DNA of 64,000 bases from Flavobacterium sp. Leaf82 (GTDB taxonomy: Bacteria > Bacteroidota > Bacteroidia > Flavobacteriales > Flavobacteriaceae). This document shows positions 36,014 to 45,729 of this stretch, piece after piece. A program made the translations under genes and the position numbers. Positions within the stretch are counted from its first letter, which is position 1; the number at the start of each line of letters is the position of its first letter. A model generated the notes under the pieces. The model saw nothing but the letters and a program-made list of their open reading frames with translations. It searched no databases and had not been told where the DNA came from. The stretch lies in assembly GCF_001422725.1 (NCBI RefSeq), contig NZ_LMMA01000003.1, forward strand, positions 1-64,000, written 5' to 3'.

Positions 36014-36619
36014 TTATTTGTTGTACAACTCTACGATTAATTGTTCTTTAATGTTTTCTGGAATTTGAAGTCTTGCAGGTACAGAAACGAAAGTTCCTTC
36101 TTTAAGATCATTGTTCCAAGTAATCCATTCATAAACATGACTTGAATTTGATAAAGAACGTTCGATAGCTTCTAAAGATTTAGATTTTTCACGAACTGCA
36201 ACTTTATCACCAGGCTTAAGGTGGTAAGAAGCGATATTTACAACTTCACCATTTACAGTAACGTGTCTGTGAGAAACTAATTGTCTAGCACCTCTTCTAG
36301 AAGGAGCGATACCCATTCTAAAAACAACGTTATCTAATCTTGCTTCACATAATTGTAAAAGAACTTCACCAGTAACACCTTTAGTAGCTGATGCTTTTTT
36401 GAATAAATTTCTGAATTGTTTTTCTAAAATTCCGTAAGAATATTTAGCTTTTTGCTTTTCCATTAACTGAACAGCGTACTCAGATTTTTTTCCTCTTTTT
36501 TTAGCCATCCCGTGTTGTCCAGGTGGGTAATTTCTTTTTTCGAAAGATTTGTCATCTCCGAAGATTGCTTCGCCAAATTTACGAGCAATTCTAGTTTTTG
36601 GACCAGTATATCTTGCCAT
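36014..36619 (-). CDS. rpsD: 30S ribosomal protein S4
   Basis: 201 residues. [16 protein letters not shown] start, NYPPGQHG and the S4 RNA-binding domain [20 protein letters not shown] are clear. S4 is a primary 16S binder, and in several bacteria represses its own operon. A structured segment (36638-36691) lies just upstream of its start in an unusually long 95-bp gap, which would be a natural target for such control. Confidence 0.97.
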   Translation of the reverse strand: MARYTGPKTRIARKFGEAIFGDDKSFEKRNYPPGQHGMAKKRGKKSEYAVQLMEKQKAKYSYGILEKQFRNLFKKASATKGVTGEVLLQLCEARLDNVVFRMGIAPSRRGARQLVSHRHVTVNGEVVNIASYHLKPGDKVAVREKSKSLEAIERSLSNSSHVYEWITWNNDLKEGTFVSVPARLQIPENIKEQLIVELYNK

Positions 36620-36637
36620 TTCTAAAAAATTAAATTT

Positions 36638-36691
36638 AAGGTAGAGATTATGAATTCAGGTCAAATCCTTCGATAATCTATATTCTACCTT
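36638..36691 (-). promoter_or_regulatory. Structured leader candidate upstream of rpsD
   Basis: Outer arms AAGGTAGA (36638-36645) and TCTACCTT (36684-36691) pair perfectly over 8 bp; inner arms GATTAT (36646-36651) and ATAATC (36673-36678) pair over 6 bp; a 5-nt bulge and a 21-nt loop remain. It ends 18 bp before the rpsD ATG, inside a 95-bp rpsK-rpsD spacer where neighbours have under 25 bp. S4 autoregulation is the obvious hypothesis. Confidence 0.55.
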
Positions 36692-36714
36692 GTTTATACT
36701 ATAAATAAATAAAA

Positions 36715-37098
36715 TTAAACTCTACGTCTTTTTGGAGGACGACATCCGTTGTGAGGCATTGGAGTAACATCGATAATCTCTGTAACTTCAATTCCACCGT
36801 TATGAATAGAACGAATAGCAGACTCACGTCCGTTTCCTGGTCCTTTTACATAAACTTTCACTTTTTTAAGTCCAGCCTCAAGAGCTACTTTACTACAATC
36901 TTCTGCTGCCATTTGGGCTGCGTATGGAGTATTCTTTTTAGAACCTCTGAAACCCATTTTACCAGCTGAAGACCAAGAAATAACTTCACCTTTTTTGTTT
37001 GTCAAAGAAATGATGATGTTATTGAAGGTAGCAGAAATATGAGCTTCTCCCGTTGATTCAACGATAACTTTACGTTTTTTTGCAGTTGCTTTAGCCAT
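36715..37098 (-). CDS. rpsK: 30S ribosomal protein S11
   Basis: 127 residues. A basic N-terminus is followed by [26 protein letters not shown] segment ([16 protein letters not shown]) and the conserved C-terminus [16 protein letters not shown]. It forms part of the 30S platform near the mRNA exit. It is 8 bp downstream of rpsM. Confidence 0.97.
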   Translation of the reverse strand: MAKATAKKRKVIVESTGEAHISATFNNIIISLTNKKGEVISWSSAGKMGFRGSKKNTPYAAQMAAEDCSKVALEAGLKKVKVYVKGPGNGRESAIRSIHNGGIEVTEIIDVTPMPHNGCRPPKRRRV

Positions 37099-37106
37099 AT
37101 TACTTA

Positions 37107-37481
37107 TTATTTAGTTGCTTTTTTCTTGTTAGCAACAGTTTTTCTTTTACCTTTTCTTGTTCTAGAGTTGTTTTTAGTTCTTTGTCCTCTTAACGGAAGA
37201 CCAGATCTATGACGAATACCTCTGTAACAACCAATATCCATCAAACGTTTGATGTTTAAAGAAACTTCAGAACGTAATTCTCCTTCAATTTTGAATGCTC
37301 CAACAGCCTCACGAATTGCTCCGATCTCGTCATCATTCCAATCTTGAACTTTTTTGTCTTGGCTAACTTGAGCTTTTTCTAAAATCTCAATAGCTCTACT
37401 TCTTCCTAATCCAAAGATATAGGTAAGTGCTATAACACCTCTTTTATTTTTTGGGATATCTACCCCTGCTATTCTTGCCAT
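37107..37481 (-). CDS. rpsM: 30S ribosomal protein S13
   Basis: 124 residues. [15 protein letters not shown] start, [10 protein letters not shown] helix-hairpin region, and the C-terminal [21 protein letters not shown] are diagnostic. It contacts 16S helix 41 and the P-site tRNA in the 30S head. It starts 2 bp after the rpmJ stop. Confidence 0.98.
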   Translation of the reverse strand: MARIAGVDIPKNKRGVIALTYIFGLGRSRAIEILEKAQVSQDKKVQDWNDDEIGAIREAVGAFKIEGELRSEVSLNIKRLMDIGCYRGIRHRSGLPLRGQRTKNNSRTRKGKRKTVANKKKATK

Positions 37482-37483
37482 AA

Positions 37484-37600
37484 TTATCCTTGTCTTTGTT
37501 TAAATCTAGGATTCTTTTTGTTTATTACGTACAATCTCCCTTTTCTACGCACAATGATGCACTCGGGACTTCTCTTTTTTACTGATGCTCTAACTTTCAT
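37484..37600 (-). CDS. rpmJ: 50S ribosomal protein L36
   Basis: A 38-residue frame from ATG 37600 to TAA 37484 begins [20 protein letters not shown] and ends NPRFKQRQG, a clear L36. Only one of the zinc-ligand cysteines is visible (Cys14 in SPECIIV), and the canonical CxxC-C-H set is missing (CKVVRRKG-type position reads CIIVRRKG), so this is the zinc-independent C-minus form. It lies between infA and rpsM with 12- and 2-bp spacers, its standard position. Confidence 0.95.
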   Translation of the reverse strand: MKVRASVKKRSPECIIVRRKGRLYVINKKNPRFKQRQG

Positions 37601-37612
37601 AGTGAATATCCT

Positions 37613-37828
37613 TTAATATCGATAAGTAATTCTTGCTTTTGACAAATCATAAGGACTCATTTCTAGTTTCACTTTATCACCAGGTAATAATTTGATGTAA
37701 TGCATACGCATTTTACCAGAAATATGAGCAATTACAATATGTCCATTTTCTAACTCTACACGGAACATCGCATTTGATAATGCTTCAATGATTGATCCGT
37801 CTTGTTCTATTGCTGATTGTTTTGCCAT
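37613..37828 (-). CDS. infA: Translation initiation factor IF-1
   Basis: 71 residues, a single S1/OB-fold: [20 protein letters not shown], then [28 protein letters not shown] and the end SKARITYRY. It blocks the ribosomal A site during initiation. It starts 7 bp after secY; adk and map, often found between secY and infA in other bacteria, are absent here. Confidence 0.97.
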   Translation of the reverse strand: MAKQSAIEQDGSIIEALSNAMFRVELENGHIVIAHISGKMRMHYIKLLPGDKVKLEMSPYDLSKARITYRY

Positions 37829-37835
37829 ATAAAAA

Positions 37836-39182
37836 TTAAGCTACTGCTTTTCTATTTTTACCAGTCTTCATTAAACCATCATAATGTTTGTTTAACAAGT
37901 ATGAATTGATTTGCTGAATAGTATCTATTGCAACTCCAACCATAATTATTAATGAGGTACCTCCAAAAAACATTGCCCAAGATTGTTGTACATCCATAAT
38001 ACTTACAACAATAGCTGGGAACACAGCAATCAAAGCAAGGAATAAAGATCCTGGGAAAGTTATTAAAGACATCACTTTATCAAGGAAGTCTGAAGTTTCA
38101 GCCCCTGGACGAACGCCAGGAATAAAACCACCACTTCTTTTTAAATCATCGGCCATTTTGTTAGTAGGCACAGTGATCGCAGTATAAAAGAATGTAAATA
38201 CAATAATTAAAGTTGCAAAAACAAAATTATACCAAAAACCAAAGATATTACTAAATGCACCAACAATAGATTGTGATGTGTCTGATTTAGACAATCCAGC
38301 TACAGCTGCAGGTATAAACATAATTGCCTGAGCAAAGATAATTGGCATAACCCCAGAAGCATTAAGCTTTAGAGGAATCCATTGTCTATTACCACCTGCC
38401 AAATCTTGCTCGTAATCCCCACTTGTTGTACGACGAGCATACTGAACAGGAATTCTACGTACTGCCATTGTAAGCAATACACAAGAAATGATTACTAATA
38501 ACCACACAATAATTTCAATAACTAACAACATTGGACCTCCATTGTTATTGGTAACTCTGGTTGTAAATTCTTGTATAAAAGCTTGTGGTAAACGAGCTAA
38601 GATACCAACCATAATCAATAATGAAATTCCATTTCCAATACCTTTATCCGTAATTTTTTCTCCAAGCCACATGGCAAAAATTGTACCAGTAACTAAGATA
38701 ATAACAGAAGAGAACAAAAATTCAGGTGAATTAAAGCCTAGTAAGAATGCACTTCCAGGTAACGTTCTGTATAAATTATAGATATAAGTTGGACCTTGAA
38801 CCAGTGTAATAGCTATAGTCAACCAACGAGTGATTTGATTAATCTTTTTTCTACCACTCTCTCCATCGTTTTGAAGTTTTTGTAAATAAGGAATAGCAAT
38901 TCCCATTAACTGAACAACAATAGATGCAGAAATATAAGGCATAATTCCCAAAGCAAAAACTGAAGCTTTAGAGAAAGCACCTCCTGTAAACATGTCTAGG
39001 ATTGATCCTAAACCATTTTTAGTTTGTCCCGCTAAACCTGTTAATTGAGTTGCGTCAATTCCAGGCAGCGTTACATGTGCACCAAAACGATATACTAAAA
39101 GCAATCCTAATGTAATTAAGATTCTATTTTTCAGTTCTTCGATTTTCCAAACATTACTTATTGATTCAATAAATTTCTTCAT
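37836..39182 (-). CDS. secY: Protein translocase subunit SecY
   Basis: 448 residues with ten hydrophobic segments. [32 protein letters not shown] plug and gate region ([18 protein letters not shown]), [16 protein letters not shown] cytoplasmic loop, and [22 protein letters not shown] are the family signature. It forms the protein-conducting channel with SecE and SecG. It follows rplO by 13 bp in the standard spc order. Confidence 0.98.
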   Translation of the reverse strand: MKKFIESISNVWKIEELKNRILITLGLLLVYRFGAHVTLPGIDATQLTGLAGQTKNGLGSILDMFTGGAFSKASVFALGIMPYISASIVVQLMGIAIPYLQKLQNDGESGRKKINQITRWLTIAITLVQGPTYIYNLYRTLPGSAFLLGFNSPEFLFSSVIILVTGTIFAMWLGEKITDKGIGNGISLLIMVGILARLPQAFIQEFTTRVTNNNGGPMLLVIEIIVWLLVIISCVLLTMAVRRIPVQYARRTTSGDYEQDLAGGNRQWIPLKLNASGVMPIIFAQAIMFIPAAVAGLSKSDTSQSIVGAFSNIFGFWYNFVFATLIIVFTFFYTAITVPTNKMADDLKRSGGFIPGVRPGAETSDFLDKVMSLITFPGSLFLALIAVFPAIVVSIMDVQQSWAMFFGGTSLIIMVGVAIDTIQQINSYLLNKHYDGLMKTGKNRKAVA

Positions 39183-39195
39183 CTTAATAGATAAG

Positions 39196-39648
39196 TTATA
39201 TAGTTACAGCTTCTCCTCCAGCAGCTTCAATAGCAGCTTTTGCAGTAGCAGTAAATTTGTGGGCAGTTACTTTTAATTTTGCTTTCAATTCTCCTCTACC
39301 TAAAATCTTAACGATTTCATTTTTGGTAGCTAGACGATTTGCTACGAAATCTGTCATAGAAACAGAATCAGTAATCACACCATTGTCTACTAATAATTGA
39401 AGCGTATCTAAATTAACACCTTCGTATTCTTTACGATTGATGTTTGTGAAACCAAACTTAGGCACACGTCTTTGAAGTGGCATTTGTCCTCCTTCAAAAC
39501 CAATCTTTTTAGAATAACCAGAACGAGATTTTGCTCCTTTGTGACCTCTTGCAGAAGTACCACCTTTTCCTGAACCTTCTCCTCTACCTAATCTTTTATT
39601 TTGATTGTGTGTTGACCCTTCAGCTGGTTGTAAGTTACTTAAATTCAT
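39196..39648 (-). CDS. rplO: 50S ribosomal protein L15
   Basis: 150 residues. The start MNLSNLQPAEGSTH, the glycine-rich RLGRGEGSGKGGTSARGHKG region and FEGGQMPLQRRVPKFGF are characteristic. It is a late-assembling 23S binder. It sits between rpmD (11-bp gap) and secY. Confidence 0.98.
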   Translation of the reverse strand: MNLSNLQPAEGSTHNQNKRLGRGEGSGKGGTSARGHKGAKSRSGYSKKIGFEGGQMPLQRRVPKFGFTNINRKEYEGVNLDTLQLLVDNGVITDSVSMTDFVANRLATKNEIVKILGRGELKAKLKVTAHKFTATAKAAIEAAGGEAVTI

Positions 39649-39659
39649 AACAGTATTTG

Positions 39660-39842
39660 TTATTTAGCTTCTTCGACAGAAACTAAGTGTTTAACTTTGT
39701 TTATCATCCCAAGGATGGCAGGATTTGAATCATGCTCTACAACTTGTCCCATTTTACGTAGACCTAAAGCTTCCAAACCTCTTTTTTGAGAAAGAGGGCA
39801 GTTGATTTTGCTTCTTACTTGTTTTACTAATAATTTAGCCAT
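39660..39842 (-). CDS. rpmD: 50S ribosomal protein L30
   Basis: 60 residues, the usual length: [30 protein letters not shown] (abridged: [20 protein letters not shown]) and the ending [13 protein letters not shown] match L30. Its spacing to rpsE and rplO is 12 and 11 bp. Confidence 0.97.
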   Translation of the reverse strand: MAKLLVKQVRSKINCPLSQKRGLEALGLRKMGQVVEHDSNPAILGMINKVKHLVSVEEAK

Positions 39843-39854
39843 AATTTCCTTGAA

Positions 39855-40376
39855 TTAACCTTTAAAAACTTTTTCTAAAGAAACACCTCTTTGTTTTGCA
39901 ACAGTGTGAGCGCTTCTCATTTGTAATAAAGCATCAAAAGTTGCTTTCACTACGTTATGAGGATTTGATGATCCTTGAGATTTAGATAATACATCGTGAA
40001 TACCTACTGACTCAAGAACTGAACGAACAGCTCCACCAGCAATAACTCCTGTACCATGAGAAGCAGGAATTAAGAATACACGTGCACCACCAAATTTACC
40101 TTTTTGTTCGTGAGGAACAGATTGTCCGTTCAAAGGAATTTTAACTAGATTTTTCTTAGCATCTTCTACCGCTTTCGCAATTGCTTCAGAAACGTCTTTA
40201 GATTTTCCTAATCCATGACCAACTACTCCGTTTTCATCACCTACAACTACAATAGCAGAAAAACCGAAAGCTCTACCACCTTTTGTAACTTTAGTAACAC
40301 GATTAACACTTACCAGACGATCTTTAAGTTCAAGACCACTTGGTTTTACCAATTCTACATTTTTGTATTTAGACAT
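39855..40376 (-). CDS. rpsE: 30S ribosomal protein S5
   Basis: 173 residues. The dsRNA-binding N-terminal domain has [21 protein letters not shown] and [15 protein letters not shown]; the C-terminal domain has [16 protein letters not shown] and [13 protein letters not shown]. It sits at the mRNA entry and affects decoding accuracy. It starts 6 bp after rplR. Confidence 0.98.
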   Translation of the reverse strand: MSKYKNVELVKPSGLELKDRLVSVNRVTKVTKGGRAFGFSAIVVVGDENGVVGHGLGKSKDVSEAIAKAVEDAKKNLVKIPLNGQSVPHEQKGKFGGARVFLIPASHGTGVIAGGAVRSVLESVGIHDVLSKSQGSSNPHNVVKATFDALLQMRSAHTVAKQRGVSLEKVFKG

Positions 40377-40382
40377 AATATA

Positions 40383-40733
40383 TTAGAATTTAAGTCCAGC
40401 CGCTCTTGCGCCTTCTGCTAATGATTTAATACGACCGTGATACAAATACCCACCTCTATCAAAAGTGATGGTTTCGATCCCAGCTTTTAACGCTTTCTCT
40501 GCAACTAGTTTTCCAACAGCAGCAGCGACTTCAACGTTAGTACCTTTTCCTATTTCTTTTTCTCTTGAAGATGCAGCTAAAATAGTAACTCCATTTACGT
40601 CATCAATAAGTTGAGCATAAATTTCTTTGTTACTTCTAAATACAGATAGTCTTGGGTTAGTAGCAGTACCACTAATCGATTTTCTAATTCTGAATCTAAT
40701 TCTCTGTCTTCTATCAGATTTTGTTAATGACAT
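40383..40733 (-). CDS. rplR: 50S ribosomal protein L18
   Basis: 116 residues. [18 protein letters not shown], and the 5S-binding C-terminus [20 protein letters not shown] with AAGLKF at the end are diagnostic. It brings 5S rRNA into the large subunit with L5. It is 11 bp downstream of rplF. Confidence 0.98.
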   Translation of the reverse strand: MSLTKSDRRQRIRFRIRKSISGTATNPRLSVFRSNKEIYAQLIDDVNGVTILAASSREKEIGKGTNVEVAAAVGKLVAEKALKAGIETITFDRGGYLYHGRIKSLAEGARAAGLKF

Positions 40734-40744
40734 AATCTTATTTT

Positions 40745-41287
40745 TTAAGCTGATTTACCTGCTTTTCTTCTTAATACTTCACCCACAAATTTAACACCTT
40801 TTCCTTTGTATGGCTCAGGCTTACGGAAACCTCTGATTTTCGCAGCAACCTGTCCTAAAAGTTGTTTGTCAAATGATGTTAATTTTACGATAGGGTTTTT
40901 ACCTTTTTCAGATATTGTTTCTAAAACTACTTCTGGAGCAATTTCTAAAACAATATTGTGAGAATATCCAAGAGCTAAATCTAATTTTTGACCTTGGTTT
41001 GAAGCTCTATAACCAACTCCAACTAATTCAAGTTCTTTTGTAAAACCTTCAGATACACCGATAATCATGTTATTGATTAATGATCTGTATAATCCGTGTT
41101 TTGCTCTTTGGTCTTTATGATCAGACGATCTTTCTAATAAAACTTGATCGCCTTCAACTTTTACAGTAATGTCCGAAAACTCCTGAGTTAGTTGACCTTT
41201 TTTTCCTTTTACCGTAACGATACCGTCTTTAACTTCTACAGTTACTCCAGCAGCGATTACAATTGGACTTTTACCTATTCTTGACAT
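40745..41287 (-). CDS. rplF: 50S ribosomal protein L6
   Basis: 180 residues with the two homologous L6 domains; [11 protein letters not shown] start, [19 protein letters not shown] in the middle, and the signature [11 protein letters not shown] near the C-terminus. It lies near the sarcin-ricin loop and factor-binding site. Confidence 0.98.
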   Translation of the reverse strand: MSRIGKSPIVIAAGVTVEVKDGIVTVKGKKGQLTQEFSDITVKVEGDQVLLERSSDHKDQRAKHGLYRSLINNMIIGVSEGFTKELELVGVGYRASNQGQKLDLALGYSHNIVLEIAPEVVLETISEKGKNPIVKLTSFDKQLLGQVAAKIRGFRKPEPYKGKGVKFVGEVLRRKAGKSA

Positions 41288-41305
41288 CTTATTTAGTCTT
41301 TAAAA

Positions 41306-41704
41306 TTAGTATACGTAACAAATTACTTCACCACCTACATTTAATTGTTTCGCTTGTTTTCCAGTCATAAGACCTTTTGAAGTTGAAACAATTGCAATTC
41401 CTAATCCGTTAAGGATTCTTGGTAATTTGGCAGCACCTGCGTATTTACGTAAACCAGGTTTACTAATTCTTTGGATATCTTTAATTACAGGCTCTTTAGT
41501 ATCTTTATCGTACTTCAAAGCAATTTTGATTGAACCCTGAACAGAGTTATCCTCAAATTTGTAACTCAAGATATAACCTTGATCAAATAAGATCTTAGTT
41601 ATTTCTTTTTTTAGATTAGAAGCTGGAATTTCAACAACTTTGTGGTTTGCAGCCACAGCGTTACGAACTCTAGTCAAATAATCTGCAATAGGATCTGTAT
41701 ACAT
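41306..41704 (-). CDS. rpsH: 30S ribosomal protein S8
   Basis: 132 residues from ATG 41704 (MYTDPIADYLTRVRNA), the family start. An in-frame start at 41740 would add 12 residues encoded by a hairpin and unlike any S8. STSKGLMTGKQAKQLNVGGE is the C-terminal 16S-binding signature. S8 represses its operon in E. coli. Here it is preceded by a 104-bp spacer carrying an internal promoter (41785-41816) and a strong hairpin (41729-41752), unlike the short spacers around it. Confidence 0.97.
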   Translation of the reverse strand: MYTDPIADYLTRVRNAVAANHKVVEIPASNLKKEITKILFDQGYILSYKFEDNSVQGSIKIALKYDKDTKEPVIKDIQRISKPGLRKYAGAAKLPRILNGLGIAIVSTSKGLMTGKQAKQLNVGGEVICYVY

Positions 41705-41728
41705 ATGTATTTGATTGCGATTACGGTT

Positions 41729-41752
41729 TTCGGGAGACACTCGTCTCCCGAA
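41729..41752 (-). promoter_or_regulatory. Strong hairpin in the rpsH leader
   Basis: TTCGGGAGAC (41729-41738) and GTCTCCCGAA (41743-41752) form a perfect 10-bp GC-rich stem with a 4-nt loop; GG/CC pairs can extend it past a two-base bulge. It ends 25 bp before the rpsH ATG. On the minus strand no T-run follows, so it is a leader structure or attenuation element rather than a terminator. Confidence 0.7.
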
Positions 41753-41784
41753 CCTTTAATCAATTAAAATTATTTTTTGGTTTG

Positions 41785-41816
41785 CAAAAGTAATAACTTT
41801 TTGCGAGATTACCAAG
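41785..41816 (-). promoter_or_regulatory. Predicted internal promoter between rpsN and rpsH
   Basis: Minus strand TACTTTTG (41792-41785) fully matches TAnnTTTG; CTTG (41816-41813) is 20 bases upstream and overlaps the last codons of rpsN. The start near 41778 would give a leader of about 75 nt containing the hairpin at 41729-41752. Confidence 0.6.
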
Positions 41817-42078
41817 ATGCCTTTTTAACTCCAGGAATTAATCCATTATTAGCCATCTCACGGAAAGTTACACGTGAAATACCAAATTGACGGATATAAC
41901 CTCTTGGCCTACCTGTTAATTTACAACGATTGTGTAAACGAACTGGTGAAGCATTTTTAGGTAGTTTTTGTAAACCTTCAAAATCTCCAGCTTCTTTCAA
42001 AGCTTTTCTTTTCTCAGCGTACTTAGCTACCGTTTTCTCTCTTTTCACCTCACGGGCTTTCATTGATTCTTTAGCCAT
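41809..42078 (-). CDS. rpsN: 30S ribosomal protein S14 (zinc-free type)
   Basis: 89 residues. [15 protein letters not shown] start, [20 protein letters not shown] core and [11 protein letters not shown] end. It has a single cysteine in the core and no CxxC pairs, so it is the zinc-independent long form. It is 3 bp downstream of rplE and followed by the unusual rpsH leader. Confidence 0.97.
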   Translation of the reverse strand: MAKESMKAREVKREKTVAKYAEKRKALKEAGDFEGLQKLPKNASPVRLHNRCKLTGRPRGYIRQFGISRVTFREMANNGLIPGVKKASW

Positions 42079-42081
42079 GTC

Positions 42082-42633
42082 TTAATTCTTTTTAAAAGGT
42101 AATCCTAATTCACTCAATAATGACTTTGCTTCCTTGTCTGTCTGAGCAGTAGTAACAAATGTAATATCCATTCCCGAAATTTTGTTTACTTTGTCAATAT
42201 CAATTTCAGGGAAAATGATTTGCTCTAAAACTCCAAGATTGTAATTACCTCTTCCGTCAAAACCAGTAGCTTTGATACCACTAAAATCTCTAACGCGCGG
42301 TAAAGCAGAAGTAATAAGTCTATCTAAAAACTCATACATTCTCTCACCACGTAAAGTAACTTTTGCTCCAATAGGCATCCCTTTTCTCAATTTGAATGAC
42401 GCAACGTCTTTCTTTGAAATTGTAGATACTGCTTTTTGTCCAGTGATCTTTGTTAACTCATCAACTGCATAGTCAATAAGTTTTTTATCAGATACAGCTG
42501 CACCAACTCCACGGCTCAAAACGATTTTTTCAAGTTTTGGAACTTGCATTACGTTTGTATATCCGAATTCCTCTTTAAGAGCAGAGATTACTCTACTCTT
42601 ATATTCTTCTTTTAGTCTAGGTGTATATGCCAT
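42082..42633 (-). CDS. rplE: 50S ribosomal protein L5
   Basis: 183 residues. [38 protein letters not shown] and [19 protein letters not shown] are family signatures. It binds 5S rRNA and contacts P-site tRNA. It starts 2 bp after rplX. Confidence 0.98.
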   Translation of the reverse strand: MAYTPRLKEEYKSRVISALKEEFGYTNVMQVPKLEKIVLSRGVGAAVSDKKLIDYAVDELTKITGQKAVSTISKKDVASFKLRKGMPIGAKVTLRGERMYEFLDRLITSALPRVRDFSGIKATGFDGRGNYNLGVLEQIIFPEIDIDKVNKISGMDITFVTTAQTDKEAKSLLSELGLPFKKN

Positions 42634-42635
42634 TA

Positions 42636-42950
42636 CTATAGTACTTGATTAGATTTTTTTGAAAATCTTACTTTCTTATCTCCTTCTACTCTAATACCAA
42701 CTCTAGTTGTTTCCTTAGTTTTAGGATCAATTAGTGAAATGTTAGATATTTGTATAGAAGCTTCTTTCTTAACGATACCACCTTGAGGGTTTTTAGCACT
42801 TGGTTTTGTATGTTTCGAAACCATGTTTACACCTTCAACTATCGCTTTGTTTTTCTCACGGTAAACACGTAAAACTTTACCTTCAGCACCTTTATGGTCT
42901 CCAGCAATAACTCTTACGATATCTCCTGTTTTTATTTTTAGCTTTATCAT
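42636..42950 (-). CDS. rplX: 50S ribosomal protein L24
   Basis: 104 residues with the KOW motif [20 protein letters not shown] and [12 protein letters not shown]. It starts 23S assembly at the tunnel exit. It lies 11 bp after rplN. Confidence 0.98.
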   Translation of the reverse strand: MIKLKIKTGDIVRVIAGDHKGAEGKVLRVYREKNKAIVEGVNMVSKHTKPSAKNPQGGIVKKEASIQISNISLIDPKTKETTRVGIRVEGDKKVRFSKKSNQVL

Positions 42951-42961
42951 CTTAAAACGAA

Positions 42962-43330
42962 TTAAAGCACTTCTGGTGCTAATGATACAATTTTCATGAA
43001 TTGTTTTTCACGAAGTTCTCTTGCTACCGGACCAAAAACACGAGTTCCTCTCATTTCCCCTGCAGCGTTCAAAAGAACACATGCATTGTCATCGAAACGG
43101 ATATAAGAACCATCAGCTCTTCTCACTTCTTTTTTGGTACGTACAACAACTGCAGTTGAAACAGCTCCTTTTTTAACGTTACCGTTAGGAGTTGCATCTT
43201 TAATAGATACTACAATCTTGTCACCAACAGAGGCATACCTTCTTTTGGTACCTCCTAAAACACGGATAGTTAAAACTTCTTTTGCTCCCGTGTTATCTGC
43301 TACTTTTAGTCTTGATTCCTGTTGTACCAT
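42962..43330 (-). CDS. rplN: 50S ribosomal protein L14
   Basis: 122 residues: [19 protein letters not shown] start, [15 protein letters not shown] and [20 protein letters not shown] end. It forms an intersubunit bridge. Gap to rpsQ is 2 bp. Confidence 0.98.
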
Positions 43331-43332
43331 AA

Positions 43333-43593
43333 TTATTTAGCTCTTTCTAAGATTTCAACTAATCTCCAACATTTTGTTTTACTTAAAGGACGCGTTTCGC
43401 TAATTCTTACAGTATCTCCAATGTTACAGTCGTTTGTTTCGTCGTGTGCAACGTATTTCTTTGTTTTCAACACGAACTTACCGTATAATGGGTGTTTTAC
43501 TTTTCTTACTTCAGCAATAACAATAGATTTATCCATTTTATTTGAAGTAACAACACCTATTCTTTCTTTTCTTAAATTTCTTTTTTCTTCCAT
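43333..43593 (-). CDS. rpsQ: 30S ribosomal protein S17
   Basis: 86 residues: [28 protein letters not shown] and [21 protein letters not shown] are S17 signatures. It is a primary 16S binder. It is 17 bp after rpmC. Confidence 0.98.
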   Translation of the reverse strand: MEEKRNLRKERIGVVTSNKMDKSIVIAEVRKVKHPLYGKFVLKTKKYVAHDETNDCNIGDTVRISETRPLSKTKCWRLVEILERAK

Positions 43594-43610
43594 CTTTCAG
43601 CAGAATACAA

Positions 43611-43802
43611 TTATTGTAACTCTCTTTTAGTTAGCTCTGTAGCCAATCTTGCAACTGTTCTTCTTACACTTCTAATTTGAAGTGGATTCTCAATTGGAGA
43701 AATAGCGTGGGCCATTTTTAGGTCAGCATATATCTTCTTAGTTTGACTAAGTTTTTCTTGCAACTCCGCTGCAGAAAGATCTTTTATTTCTGATTGTTTC
43801 AT
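43611..43802 (-). CDS. rpmC: 50S ribosomal protein L29
   Basis: 63 residues from ATG 43802 (MKQSEIKDLSAAELQEKL), the normal L29 length. An upstream in-frame start at 43838 would overlap rplP and add 12 non-conserved residues. RSVRRTVARLATELTKREL is the C-terminal helix. It sits near the tunnel exit. Confidence 0.96.
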   Translation of the reverse strand: MKQSEIKDLSAAELQEKLSQTKKIYADLKMAHAISPIENPLQIRSVRRTVARLATELTKRELQ

Positions 43803-43815
43803 AATATAATATAAA

Positions 43816-44241
43816 TTATGCTTCGAAATCTCTAGCAACGACGAATTTAGTTTTTACTGGAAGCTTTTGAGCTGCAAGACGTAAAGCCTCTTTTGCAACT
43901 GATAAAGGAACTCCTCCAACTTCAAACATAATTCTTCCGGGTTTAACAACGGCAGCCCAATATTCAACGGCACCTTTACCTTTACCCATACGTACCTCAA
44001 GAGGCTTCTTAGTAATTGGTTTGTCTGGAAATATTTTGATCCATAATTGTCCTTCTCTCTTCATGAAACGAGTTGCAGCAATACGCGCAGCTTCGATTTG
44101 ACGAGACGTTAAGAACATTCCATCTTCATGTACAGATTTAATACCAAACATTCCATTAGAAAGTTCATGCCCTCTTTGAGAGTTACCTTTCATTTTACCT
44201 TTTTGTACCTTACGGTATTTTGTTCTTTTAGGCTGTAACAT
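43816..44241 (-). CDS. rplP: 50S ribosomal protein L16
   Basis: 141 residues: [19 protein letters not shown] start, [16 protein letters not shown], and [20 protein letters not shown]. It organises the A-site region and peptidyl-transferase surroundings. It lies 19 bp after rpsC. Confidence 0.98.
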   Translation of the reverse strand: MLQPKRTKYRKVQKGKMKGNSQRGHELSNGMFGIKSVHEDGMFLTSRQIEAARIAATRFMKREGQLWIKIFPDKPITKKPLEVRMGKGKGAVEYWAAVVKPGRIMFEVGGVPLSVAKEALRLAAQKLPVKTKFVVARDFEA

Positions 44242-44260
44242 TTTTCTTTAGTTTAAAAAT

Positions 44261-45019
44261 TTACTTTCTTTTACGAGCGTCTGGTTTTCCACCTTTATTA
44301 AAGTTAGATTTACCTCTAGGGGCATCTCCACCTTTACCACCACCAGTTCCAGATTGTTTTTTATCCATTCCTGCAAGCGGAGAAAGATCTCTCTTTCCAT
44401 AAACTTCACCTTTCATGATCCATACTTTGATACCCATTCTACCATACGTAGTATGAGCTTCAGCCAAAGCATAATCAATATCAGCTCTGAAAGTTGATAG
44501 AGGAATTCTACCTTCTTTGAAACCTTCTGAACGTGCCATCTCTGCACCATTCAAACGACCAGAAATCAAAACTTTGATACCTTCAGCGTTCATACGCATA
44601 GAAGCAGCAATAGCCATTTTGATTGCACGTCTGTAAGAAATACGGCTTTCGATTTGACGAGCGATGCTTGTCGCCACAAGATAAGCATCTAATTCAGGTC
44701 TTTTGATTTCAAAGATGTTGATTTGAACCTCTTTGTCAGTAACTTTCTTAAGTTCTTCTTTCAACTTGTCTACCTCTTGTCCACCTTTTCCGATAATGAT
44801 ACCAGGTCTAGCAGTAGTGATAGTAACGGTTACAAGTTTCAAAGTTCTCTCAATGATTACTTTAGATACACTAGCTTTTGATAAACGAGCGTGGATATAC
44901 TTTCTGATTTTGTGATCTTCGGCAAGTTTATCACCGTAATCATTTCCACCATACCAGTTTGAGTCCCACCCCCTGATGATACCAAGTCTATTTCCAATTG
45001 GATTTGTCTTTTGTCCCAT
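44261..45019 (-). CDS. rpsC: 30S ribosomal protein S3
   Basis: 252 residues: [18 protein letters not shown] start, KH domain with [16 protein letters not shown], and the C-terminal [13 protein letters not shown] and [16 protein letters not shown] segment ([12 protein letters not shown]). The last roughly 35 residues are a Gly/Lys-rich extension. It helps mRNA entry on the 30S head. It starts 5 bp after rplV. Confidence 0.98.
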
Positions 45020-45024
45020 GCTGC

Positions 45025-45438
45025 TTAAGAATTGCTTTGTGTGTTATTGATAGCTCCAAGCACGATTGTTACGTGATTAGAACGTTTTCTTATTCTGTGT
45101 GCACGACCTTGTGGAGCTGGACGAAGTCTTTTTAACATCATTCCACCATCTACTCTGATCTCCTTAACAAATAATCCAGCTTCTTCTAAATTACCTTCAC
45201 TATTTTTTTGCTCCCAGTTATTGATTGCAGATAATAATAGTTTCTCTAATTTTCTTGAAGCTTCTTTAGAACTAAATCTTAAGATGTTAAGTGCTCTTTC
45301 TACCTTCTGACCTCTTACCAAGTCCGCTACTAAGCGCATTTTTCTAGGTGAAGTAGGGCAGTTATTCAATTTTGCGAAAGCAATAGACTTATTAGCCTCT
45401 TTTCTCGCATCTGCTGTTTCTCTTTTACGAACTCCCAT
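45025..45438 (-). CDS. rplV: 50S ribosomal protein L22
   Basis: 137 residues: [18 protein letters not shown] and [24 protein letters not shown] are the family signatures; the beta-hairpin reaches into the exit tunnel. It has a short N-terminal extension ([18 protein letters not shown]). It lies 6 bp after rpsS. Confidence 0.98.
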
Positions 45439-45444
45439 TGCTTC

Positions 45445-45723
45445 TTATTTTTTACCTTTATTTTTTGCTCCAGCATGACCTCTAAAAGATCTAGTTGGTG
45501 AAAATTCTCCTAATTTGTGACCTACCATGTTTTCTGTTACGTAAACTGGTACAAATTGACGACCGTTATGAACTGCGATAGTTTGTCCAACGAAATCTGG
45601 AGTAATCATAGAAGCTCTAGACCAAGTCTTTACTACACTATTTTTACCACTTTCTACGTTTTCCTGAACTTTCTTGTCTAACTTATAATGAACGAAAGGT
45701 CCTTTTTTTAATGAACGTGCCAT
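45445..45723 (-). CDS. rpsS: 30S ribosomal protein S19
   Basis: 92 residues: [19 protein letters not shown] start, [21 protein letters not shown], and [18 protein letters not shown] end. It contacts the A-site finger from the 30S head. Confidence 0.98.
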
Positions 45724-45729
45724 ATCTTA

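Noticed and set aside
41306..41740. Longer start for S8 at 41740
   Set aside because: The added 12 residues are coded by the leader hairpin and do not resemble S8; the ATG at 41704 gives the normal 132-residue protein.
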